Below the pieces are notes generated by a model. The model worked only from the letters and a program-made list of their open reading frames with translations. It was not told where the DNA came from and did no database searches. The position numbers were made by a program, and so were the translations under genes. Source: Chlorella sorokiniana (lineage: Eukaryota > Chlorophyta > Trebouxiophyceae > Chlorellales > Chlorellaceae). Taken from it: 64,000 nt of DNA. Shown piece after piece: positions 34,294 through 43,898 of this stretch. Position 1 is the first letter of the stretch. Each line of letters begins with the position of its first letter. The stretch spans positions 62,001 through 126,000 of the forward strand of contig CP084617.1 in NCBI GenBank assembly GCA_025917655.1. The letters run 5' to 3'.

Positions 34294-35679
34294 ATGCGCT
34301 CCCTCTCCCTCCTGCTGGCCCTGGCAGCGTTGCTGGCCACAGCCGGCACCGCCCAGGCCCGCGGCCTGAAGCAGCTTGGCGGCATCAGCTTTGGCACCGG
34401 CGGGTCGCCGCCCCCGCCGTCCCCATCAGCGGCGGCAGCGGCAGCCAGTGCATCGACTCCTTCCAGGCCTGGCTGCAGACCACTGAGACCTGCACGGGCA
34501 CCACCGCCGAGTGCTGCTCTGGGCTGCTGAGCCTGGGGGAGACGTGCTGGGGCGAGGTGCTGGACAGCCTGGCCGGCAACCAGACGCTGGTGGACGCAGC
34601 GTGAGTGCGGGCTGCCGCCGCCCTGCCAGCCTGCCGCCGCGACCCCTGCTTCTTGCCTTCCATCTGCCGCTGGTTCGCCGCTAGCAAAACTTTCACACCC
34701 ATTGCCTTGCGATTGCCCTTCCCTCTCCGCAGCATTTCCATCTACGAGACCTGCGGCCTCCAGGTGACGCCCCCACCAACAGCAGCAACAACGGCACCGC
34801 CCCCTGGACGAGCAGGCCTGCGTCGACAGCTTCAACCTCGCCCTCAACACCACCTGCTCCGCCGACGCGTCCGCCGCCGACTGCTGCAACTCGCTGTCTG
34901 GCCTTGGCGGCGAGTGCCTGGCCTACCTGGCTGCCACCATGGCGGCCGACACGCAGTACGCCGAGCTGCTGACAGCTTTGTGAGTGGCTGCTGCTGGGTT
35001 GGAACGATGGTCTTGCTGAAGTGGCGCTGTGCTGCACTGCGTGCTGCTGCCCTTCGCTATGCACCGCTCCTGCCGCGATGCTCCGTGGCCACCCCTTACC
35101 CCCAATCAGCATGTCTTTTCACCTCTGCCCCCTCCCCCTTCCCTTTTGCAGCCTCAACACCCTTGACAGCTGCCGCATCACGGTGCCTACCACCGACGGA
35201 TCCGCACCCCCTCCCCCTCCACCCCTACCACCCCCTCCACCCCCGCCACCCCCTCTTCTGGCACCTGCATCGACAGCTTCCAGGCTGCGCTGGCGGGCCC
35301 CTGCGGCGGCAGCGCCCTGGCCCCCTGCTGCTCCGCGCTGGAGAGCCTGGGGGAGGCGTGCCTGGAGGAGGTGGCCAACGCCATCACCGACGACCAGACC
35401 TTCCAGGCCTTCTCCACCCTGCTGGGCGGCTGCGGCTGGAGCGTCACCAGCTCCGCCCGCCTGGGCAAGGCAGAGGCGCAGCCCGCGGCAGCGGCAGCCG
35501 CGCTGGGCAGCACCGCAGCGCTGCGCTCGCTGGGAGCCGCGGAGGCCACTTGCCCGCTGTGCGGCAGCGACGCCACGCTGGAGGCCCCCGCCACCCGCCG
35601 CTCCATGCTGGTCACCGTTGCCGGCTTCAAGGCGCCCAGCAGGGAGCTGGCTAAGCAGCTGGCCAGCCTTGGCCACTGA
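34294..35679 (+). CDS. Secreted six-cysteine triple-domain protein, copy A (prolamin/EC1-like)
   Basis: Exons 34294-34600, 34733-34979 and 35152-35679. Signal peptide LSLLLALAALLATAGTAQA. Three domains share C-x11-13-C-x6-8-CC-x9-C-x23-27-C. Domain 1 starts CIDSFQAWLQTTETC and has CCSGLLSLGETCW; domain 2 has CVDSFNLALNTTC and CCNSLSGLGGEC; domain 3 has CIDSFQAALAGPC and CCSALESLGEAC. A Ser/Pro/Thr-rich linker separates domains 2 and 3. The C-terminal tail has a lone CPLC pair and ends ELAKQLASLGH. The CC-x9-C(W) spacing matches what I recall of plant prolamin-like/EC1 domains; the function is unknown, but it is secreted or in the wall. Both introns are phase 2, just before the last Cys of a domain. 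Four one-base frame changes at C5 runs (near 34418, 34771, 34803, 35209) are likely base-calling errors. Confidence 0.75.
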
Positions 35680-35720
35680 TAAAAATGTTGCTCCGCACTG
35701 TGAAAGTGCACCTAGCGCAC

Positions 35721-36137
35721 CCCTGATTCTTCCCCTGCTCCCAAATGCATGGCACTACACATTGTGCCTCCCACCCATCTGTCCCCTTGATACGCTGCAT
35801 GCACTCCCTACCCATGTCCCCGGTTTTAGCTTGCAACCCTGCCTGGCAAACTGCTTCAGTCGTCTGCACCCCTAATCAGTGTACCTAATATGGGCGGCAC
35901 ACTACCTTAATAACGATCGCAACCCTCAACCAAGTAAACGCACAATCAAAATGGAAAAACGCTCGACCCAACGATAGCAGGCAGTGGGCACGGCGGTGCT
36001 TGCGCTGGGTAGGGCGGTGAGGCGGCAGGCCCCGCTGCTGACCTGGCCACGAAACGCGCATTGGATCCTCCAACCCTCCTATATCCCTGCCTTCCTGCCG
36101 CCAACTCTGGGGACTGCAGCAGCAGGCGCCGCCGGGT
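35721..36137. other. Convergent intergenic region
   Basis: 3' UTRs of copy A (+) and the F-box/LRR gene (-). AT-rich around 35690-35960. No gene seen. Confidence 0.5.
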
Positions 36138-39100
36138 CTAAGGCTCCAGCACCAACCGCCGCCCAAACAGCTGCGCCAGCATGCGCAGCCCTCCCAAGCG
36201 CTCCGCCTCACTCACGCCCTCACGGCCCTCCGCCGCCGCGGCACCTGGCCCGGCCGCAGCGCGCCGTCGCCGCCGTCGCCGCCGCAGCAGCGCGGGTGCA
36301 AGGAGAGGCGGAGGTGCGCCAAGCGCGGCGCTGCCGCTGCCAGCTGCTGCGCCGTCGCTGGGCCGACCACGAGGCGCGGGTTGCCTGTCAGGCTGAGCTC
36401 CTCCAGGCTGCAGCAGGGGGTGGAGGGTGGCGAGCACGCACCACGTGTTTGGGGATGGCAGGGTGGGGTGGGGCAGCAGCGCACGCGGCGGCCTGTGCTG
36501 GCACAGGCGGCAGAGGAATGGCGGCAGCGGAAGGGAAGCGGAGGCCGCAGGAGCCAGGAGGCAGGAGCCAGCCGCGGCTCCCGCCCCGGGCGCCGCCCGC
36601 AGGCACGGCGGCAGGCGCCATCCACGCGCCTGCTGCATGCCGCGAGGCCTTCCGGCAGCTCTGTCAGGGCGTTGTTGGAGAGGTCCAGGTGTGTGAGGCC
36701 TGCGAGGGACGGGTGGAAAGGGCATCAGGGCAGGGCGGCGGTATGAAGGGCTCACCGCTGCCTCCAGGCATTGGCTGAAAGGGCTCAGGGCTGAAGGCCC
36801 CCCAGCAAGAGCAGCAGAGGGGCAGGGGATCAGGGGAGGCGGCGAGGGCGGGATGCAGCGCCTGCACGGCGGGGAGGGGGTGGCTCCGCGGCGGCCGCGG
36901 CCGCGGCAGTGCAGCGCAGCGCCCAGCCCACCCGTGAGATAGCGCCCCTCGGGCAGCAGCTGCACGCGGTTGCCCTCCAGGCTCAGCAGGCGCAGCGCGG
37001 GAGTTCCTGCGGCGGCGTAAGCCAGGAGTTTAAACGGGAAGGTGGGAAGGTGGCAGGCAGGGCGACCGGGGTAGGGGGGGGGGGGGGAGGGCCGAACCAG
37101 CAGCGGTGTCTGAGGCGCAAGCCAGGAATACCCCTCGGCAGCATGCAGATTTAAACGCGAAACAAATGTTCCTGCCATTTCGGACGGGCTGGTGCCCAAG
37201 CAGAGGACACCCACAGCAGCCGCAGCTTCGCTGGGGAGAGGGAAGAGCCCCTTGTCGAACATCTGGCGCCCCCTGCTTGCCTGCACCGCCGGAGGCACGC
37301 GATCCAGCTGAGCATACTCGAGCCGCAGGGAGCGCAGGCGCTGCAAGTACGCCAGCTCCCGCGGCAGCGGCGCCGCCGACATGAGCGCCGCCGCCAGCGG
37401 CTGCTGCAGCGCGGCCGGGGGAGGGGGCGGCACTGACGCAGCGCCAGCTCAGCGCCGTGAGGCCCGCCGCCATGGCGGCCCACAGCGCGGGCGGCGGCGG
37501 GCGGGGCAGGCGCAGCGAGGCCAAGCTGAGAGAGGCCAGCCTGCCGACGCAGCCTCCCTCTCCCGCTGCATGAAGGGGTCAGGGGCAGGCCAGGGGCCGC
37601 TGAGCCGGCGGCGACGCAGGGCCCGTGCAACGAGGCAGCACCAAACCGTCTGCGAGCATGCGAGCAACAAAAGCCGCGGGGGTGCAGGGGAGGAACGGCC
37701 CCCAGGACCCAGCAGCTGCGCCTCCGGCTCTGCCGCCGCGCGCTCACCGTACCGCAGCGGTACCGCGGGCCATTCCCGTGCGGCGCACGAGAGCAGGGTG
37801 AGGCCGCGCAGCGCGGTGCAGGCCAGCGCGTTTTGGGGCATGCCCGCCGCCGCCTGGCTCTCCAGCCGCAGCTCCTGCAGGGAGGCCAGGTGGCGCAGCC
37901 CCTGCCACAGCTGCACGCCCGCTCGCCGCCGCGGCCGCGCAGCCAGCACGTCTGCTGGGTGGGAATCAGGAGGCACCCATGTTCTACGTCTACACCACAA
38001 CGCATCAGAGCAGCGAGAGGAAGCCTGGAGGCGGGGCGGGGGCAGCGGCGGCCAGCCGGGCTGCTTCCCGGTTACGAGAAGCGATGGGGGCCGGCTGCCG
38101 CACCGCAGCAGGAGAGGTGGGTGAGGCGGGCCAGCGCTTGCGCCAGGCGGGGCGTAAACTGCGCCAGCCGCACGGTGGCCAGCTCCAGGCGACGCAGCTG
38201 CAGCGGCGGGGCAAGAGGCCGCCCACAAGGTGCGAGCCCCAATCAGCAGGGCGTGCAGAGCGGGGGAGAGACACCCAGCTGGTCGGGACCCTGCTTCCCC
38301 TAAAACAAGGCAGCGGAACGGACAGCCACAAACTTGCCGAGAGGCGTCCTTTGGGCATGTCGTAACAGCCGCGGGCAGCGGTGGCGGGCGAGTGGTGGGC
38401 CGCAGGAGCAGCTGCCACCCACAGGAGCAGGCGCCCCACACCTGGCTGAGGCCTTCCAGCAGGTCGGGAGCCAGGGCAGCCGCCTCCATGCGGCACCTCA
38501 CCGCCAGCCGGGTCAGGCCAGACAGCGCGGGAGCCAGGCCGGAGGTGCTGCCCGCAATCTGCAGAGGGGAAGCGAGCGCGGGGTCACGAGGCAGCTTCCC
38601 GGCAGCCCCGCTGCTGCGGGCGGGCGGCGGGAAGCTGCAGAGGCAGGGCAGGGAGCCCTCCACCCACGGATGAAGCAGGGCAAAGGGCGCTGCCAGGACC
38701 CTTTGCCCTGCGACAGGTCAAGCCAAGCACCGGAGGAAGGCACAAAAACAAGGCGGTGCGCAGCAGCGCGACGGACGGCGCGGCAGCCCCGCGTGCCTTG
38801 TCCACGCTAAGCTCCAGCGAGCGCAGCGCGGGCAGCGCGCCCAGCGTGCTCAGCGCACTCCCCTCCAGGCACAGCAGGTGGGCGGGGCCTGCGCAGCCAG
38901 AGGCGGGGGGGGCAGTGCTGGAAAGCGGGTGGCGCCAGGGAGTGCTCCAGCACCTGGGGGAGGCGAGCGGTCACCATCCCCGCAGAGTCACCGCCGGCGT
39001 TGCGCCACAGAAGGCGGGCAGGCTGCGCACCCGAGGCAACCAGCGGGCACGCGATGGACACCGCCGCCAGCGCCGGGCAGGCTCCCAGCAGCGACAGCTC

Positions 39101-39825
39101 TGGCTGGAAGCCGCCGCCGCCACCCAGCAGCGCCGCCTCCAGCAGGCGCGGGCCGGCCAAGCCGCTTGGGAAGAGCTGCAGGCGGGTGGCAGGCGGCGCG
39201 CGGGCGTCGTTGCCGGCTTGCCTGGCCCACAGCCCGCGCTTTGACATGCACGTGCGCAGCAGCAGGCTTGCAGCTGCCACGTTTGTGCGGGCGGTTCGTC
39301 ACCTGCTGCAAGGCCGAGCCTGGCAGGGAGCGGCAGCTCAGCAGCACGAGGCGCCGAGCACGGGGCAGGCGCGCGGCAAGCCACGCAGCCGCCGCAGCAA
39401 AAGACGACAGGGGTGCGTGCTGCCTGTCACTGGCAGCAGCCTGCTGCTGCAAGACTCTCCAGTCTATGCGCACCTCCTCCCACAGCAAGGTGCTCTGCGA
39501 GCGTGCAGGAAGGCAAAGGGTGCAAGACGAACAGTAGGGCGGCGGCTGCCTGCTGGGCTGCATAATGAACTGGGCGGCGTGAATGTGACCTGGCATGGCA
39601 GCCTGCATGCGACAGATGGCAGCAACGCAAACAGGAGGGGTGAAGCGAGCAGTTGCTTACGTGGCAGTACAGGTTCCGCCAGCGGCGGCAGACTTGCGGC
39701 AGCGACGGGTTGTGGCGGTAGCGCGGCGGCTCCACCCCGGGAGCCGCACACACGATCGCAAAGATGAGCTCAAGCAGCGCATCCTCCAAGTCATCTGCGC
39801 TCCTGTGCAGCGGGGCGCAGCTCAT
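36138..39825 (-). CDS. F-box-like leucine-rich repeat protein
   Basis: Start ATG at 39825 (an in-frame ATG at 39882 would add 19 residues). Exon 1 to 39661 is F-box-like: ADDLEDALLELIFAIV ... LPQVCRRWRNLYCH. Leucine-rich exons follow: WEEVRIDWRVLQQQ with ARRLVLLSCRSLPGSALQQ (about 39495-39304), LLEAALLGGGGGFQPELSLL (from 39179), STLGALPALRSLELSVDKAR (about 38880-38795), GLRHLASLQELRLES (about 37900), LPRELAYLQRLRSLRLEYAQ (about 37375-37290), ALRLLSLEGNRVQLLPEG (about 37010), LTHLDLSNNALTELPEGLA (about 36705-36640) and LEELSLTGNPRLVVG (about 36410-36360). It ends LGGLRMLAQLFGRRLVLEP with TAG at 36138-36140. F-box/LRR proteins are substrate adaptors of SCF ubiquitin ligases, the LRRs choosing the target. 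The full exon set was not resolved; frame changes occur near 36290. Confidence 0.7.
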
Positions 39826-40306
39826 TCCGAGAGCCAGATGGCAAGGCGGCGGCGGTCCCTGGCCGCCGCCCTGCGCTGCCACTGTCGCAAACCCCGCGCC
39901 CCGCCGCTACCCAGCAGTGGTTGGTGCTGTCACGGGTGAGTTTCGGTTTCCAAGGGGCGGCGGAGACGGGTGAGCTTGCTGCCGGAGTGATCCCAGCCCT
40001 CAAGGAGTGGCAGCTAGCCTTATCTGCAGTAAGGCGCAAACAAATGCCGGATGTGCATTTTGCTGGTGCACAGCAAACAATGCATGTCAACGCCCACAAC
40101 TCGTCCTCGCTGGCAGCCCCATTTCAAGCTGGAGATGCAGCCGACGACAGAGCATGTACCAGTAATCCATGGGTGCAGCTAAAGTGAGCTACAAATTTTG
40201 GGGGCCATGGCCGCGACGAACGCGTGAGTTGGGATCGGGTGGTGCGCTGCAGGCGGGGCGTTGCATGTTTCGAGTTTCTGTCGCACTTAAAAGATCCTCT
40301 TCAATC
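39826..40306. other. Divergent promoter region
   Basis: Between the F-box/LRR start (-) and the low-complexity nuclear protein (+). No gene seen. Moderately AT-rich around 40060-40310. Confidence 0.45.
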
Positions 40307-42434
40307 ATGTCTGCCCACTGCAGCGGACTCTTCCGCACGCGGCTTAGCTTGGGCAGCGGCGGCAAGGTGCCGCCTTCAGCCTCGCCCTTTGGCGGTGAAG
40401 CAGCCGCGCGGATAGAGGCCTGCACCCTGCTGGACATCACCGCAGCGGCCAGCAACGGGCCGATCGCCGTGACAACAGCTACCAGTGGCGCCACAGGCGG
40501 CGCTTGCCTGCAACCGGCAGCGGGGCAGCAGGCAGCAGCGGGCGGGGCGGCGGCAGCAGCAGCTGGGCCGTCTGCCGACAGTTCCGATGGTTGGGATGAC
40601 GACAGCGATGAGGCTCCCAGCTGGGACCTTCTGGGAGATTTAGGCGGTGCACGGGCCCCGGAAGCAGAGCAGCCAGCGGCGCCAGCTGACGAGCGACAAG
40701 CAGGCGCTGCCTCGGCCCAGGCCCAGCCGCCGCCCAAGCCCGCCGCTGCCTCTGCTGCGGCTGCCCCCGAGCCGGCGGGGGCGCTGCCACAGCGTGATGA
40801 GTGGACCAGCCCGGCTGCGGCAGCATGGCAACCCGCAGCAACGGGCGGCGCGGCCCCGCTGTCGGAGCAGCAAGCCGTTGGCCGGGCGGCACGTCCACGG
40901 CAGCACGGCGCGCTGCAGGCGGGTCCACAGCACGGCGGCGCCGCCGCATGCGCTCCATATTTGCGGGGAGGAGGACGAGGCTGGCGGCGGCGACGGCACG
41001 GCGGCTGCAGCGGCGGCAGGGGCGGGCGCGGACGACGACGCCGATCTGTATGAATCGCCGCTCGTTGGCAGGCAGCAGGCCGCCGCTTCGCCTCTGCCAG
41101 CACGTCGGGCGCAGCCAGGCGGGCAGCAGGAGGCAGCCAGGCCCCTGCACCGGCTGCGCCGGGCTGATGCCGACGTTGCCGTGCTTGCACCCACGCCGCC
41201 ATATGCGCCGCTGACGTCGCTAGAGCAGCGCCAGCAGCATGCGGGGCAGGAGCAGGGCTTGCCGGCCGCGCCGCACTCCGGCCCGCGGTCGTCCGGCCGG
41301 CTGAGCCTGCAGCGCTCCCCGCCCCACCCGGTCGGCAGCTCTGAGGGGGACGGCAAGGTGCTCCGGCGGTGGTTGCCGCCGCTGCCGCAGATGCTCAGCT
41401 GGCTTCAGCGGCCAGGCCCAGGGGCAACCCGTTTGCTCGCTCCGGGGCAGGGGCGGAGGGCTCGGTGAGTGCTGCCTGCCCGACAGCCCAGCCGCTGCGA
41501 GATGGTCGCTCGCCGGATGTGCTGCCTGCCTGCTGCCGCTCTGCACAGTGTCTAGGGGCAACCCACCCCTTCCCCACTGCGCGTGCTGCCGCTCTGCACA
41601 ATGTCCAGGAGCTGCCCTGCCCCCCCCGCTGTGCAGCGCATAACTCTGGCCTCCCATGTCGGGCGACTGCGGAAGGCGCTGCCGCCACTGCTGCAGCCGC
41701 TGCGGCGGCGCAGGCGGTGGCTCAGCTAGGCACCCTGCCAGCTGCCGACGACGGCTGCGCGGCTGCAGAAGCGCTGCCGGCCCGGCCGTGGGCGCAGCGC
41801 CGGGCGTTCAAGCCGCCCGCGTGGAGCCAAAGCAGCAGCAGCAGCAGAGCCGCATAGCCAGGGCTGCGGCGGCCCTGGGCAGCAGCAGCGACGACGATTT
41901 TGAGGAGGCGACGCGCGGGCCCGGTGCGCGGCGTGGGCCCTCCTGTGGCGGCCATCAGCAGCAGCAGAGCCAGCAGCAGCGGAGCGGCCGGCTGTTGAAG
42001 CGCTCGCCAGCACAGCCCAACGCGCCGCTTGAAGCCAGGTTGCAACAGCCCCAGGCGCAGGTTCAAGTGAAGCGGGAGCCTGAAGTGGTGGACTTGCTGG
42101 GAAGCAGCAACGGCGGCGCGGCGGGGCAGGGCGGCAGCCAGCAGCCGGGCCCCAGCGGCGGCGCCTGGGCGGCCGCCCAGGCTGCTCCCACCGAGCCCTG
42201 CCGGCAGCAGCAGCAGCAGCAGCGGCAGCGGCAGCCGGATGGTGGCTGGCGCCACCACGCCCCTCCCGGGCAACACCCACACTGCACATCCGACTTTCAG
42301 CAGCACGACGGTCCTGCCCCGCAGCTGCAGCGGCGGCAAGAGCGCGACGCGGGGCCGTCTGTGGGCGGCGGCCAGGTTTTCTGGCAGGCGCCGGAAGAGG
42401 ACGACGAGGCCGAGGGGGATGGCGGCGGCTGGGG

Positions 42435-42470
<36 letters not shown>

Positions 42471-43545
42471 GATCTGGCAGGCTGCTGAGGGGCTCGCCAG
42501 CCATCCCGGCCAGGCGCACCGACCACCCGCACCGGCCACCTGGGACGCGGCCGGCGGCACGGAAGCAGGCTGGCAGGTGGAGGGGCAGGCGGCTGACGGT
42601 GATGGCGGCGGCGGCGCGGCGCCGTGGTGGGCCCCTTCCCTGATTTCGTGCCTGTGGCGGCGCTGCAGGGCGGGAGGGACCCCAGGTGGGTGCATGGCAC
42701 CATGCTTTGCGCCTTGCAGTGGCCGCTTCCAGCGCAGCGGCTTGTTCGCTGCCCTGAGCACCGCGGCATGCTGTGATGCGCTCTGCATGGGCACCATGCT
42801 GTGCCATGCTGTGCCTTGCTGTGCTGCCCTGCTGCCAGCATCGGCAGCCCTCCCTCCGCAACTCACAGCGATGCTGCCTGTCCCGCCATCCATGGCTGCA
42901 GGGACGGGTGCCAGGTGTTCATAAACTACCAGCAGCAGTTTTCGGGAGTGAGCGGCGGCGGCGCGACCGCCGCATCCAAGCGAGCCGCCGCCGCCCCGTT
43001 TGCGCCCGCGGCGGCGGCGGCGGCAGCCGCAAGCGCGGCACGAGCGGCAGCAAGCGGGCCGGCAGGGCCAGCGGCGGCGGCTTCGCGGCAGGGGATGGCG
43101 GCGGCGACGGCGGCATGCGCAGCTGCTGGGTGAACGAGGGCGGCAAGAACGTGAGCGCGCGGCTGCTTGACTGCAAGCAGCTGCTGGCCGGCTGCCGCCA
43201 AGTGCTGCTCCCTCGCCAGACCAGACCAGCCCTGCTCGCTGCCTGTCAGGCCGGGAGGCAAGTGCCTCCCTTGCTGGGCAGAGCTGCCGCCAAGCTGCGA
43301 ACGTTTGTTACAGCCCAATGTGTGCTGCTGTGCCCACCCGGCCCCTCCAGGTGTATTACGACGCCCGTGGGCGCAAGCTGTGGGGACAGCGCGGCTATCT
43401 GGCGGCCAAGCGGGAAAAGGGCGAGCCCGCCGGGGTGGCCGACGGCGGCGGCAGCGGGCGCAAGCGCTCGAGCGGCGGCGGGCGCAAGCGTGCCGCGAGC
43501 GGCGGGCGCAAGGCGGGCGGCGGCCGGAAGCGCACCAGGAAATGA
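40307..43545 (+). CDS. Low-complexity, probably nuclear protein with polyQ, SUMO-type motifs and a basic tail
   Basis: ATG at 40307 (MSAHCSGLFRTRLSLGSGG) or in frame at 40266. Most of the protein is Ala/Gln/Pro/Gly-rich, including acidic DGWDDDSDEAPSWDLLGDLG (about 40590-40645), SSSDDDFEEATRG (about 41885) and a polyQ tract (about 42439-42470). At about 42067 VKREPEVVDLLGSS combines a SUMO-attachment consensus (V-K-R-E) with a SUMO-interacting VVDLL. Near the end are FPDFVPVAALQGG, DGCQVFINYQQQF across an intron (about 42695/42899), then CWVNEGGKN spliced to VYYDARGRKLWGQRGYLAAK (43351) and a Lys/Arg-Gly tail GRKRSSGGGRKRAASGGRKA ending at the TGA 43543-43545. The CWxNxGGKxVYYDxxGRxLxGxxxY block looks like a conserved C-terminal motif; I cannot name the family. 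Several one-base frame changes make the middle (40965-41660) uncertain. Confidence 0.5.
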
Positions 43546-43786
43546 TGGCTGGGCGGTGTGTGAGGCACCTTGACGCTTGGCGCAGTGCACTCAGATCATG
43601 CATAGCGCAAGTGAGCACTGTTGGTTCTCCAACAGTGCTAGAATCAAAATGCAGGGCCACCAGGCATAGTAAGACGGTATTCAATGTGTCTGCCTTCACG
43701 CTCGCCCAAGCCAGCGCAAGCATGTCCCGCGCCAGCTGTGTGTGGTTGTGCAGCTTGCGCTCGGGCACATGTTTATGTGCTGCATC

Positions 43787-43860
43787 TGTTGCAACAGTGC
43801 GGACACTGTCTCTGTTGCCGCAGTGCAGACACTGTCTCTGTTGCCGCAGTGCGGGCCCAA
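43787..43860. repeat. 26-bp tandem repeat between two convergent genes
   Basis: Just over two and a half units of about 26 bp (CTGTTGCCGCAGTGCAGACA core) lie between the stop of the plus-strand gene (43545) and the stop of DNA polymerase lambda (43899, minus). Each unit contains an imperfect palindrome around its CAGTG/CACTG pair. Confidence 0.8.
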
Positions 43861-43898
43861 CCGGGCACCGTCCAGTGCAAAGGAGCGGCGGCAGGGAG

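Larger units (their letters stand above)
33560..35720 (+). repeat. Inverted duplication, left arm (promoter plus secreted-protein gene)
   Basis: This segment is homologous, in opposite orientation, to about 54265-56410. Homology covers some 700 bp upstream of the gene, the TATA region, all three exons, both introns and the first tens of bases after the stop. The coding part is nearly identical; the upstream flank has many substitutions and small indels. Confidence 0.85.
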
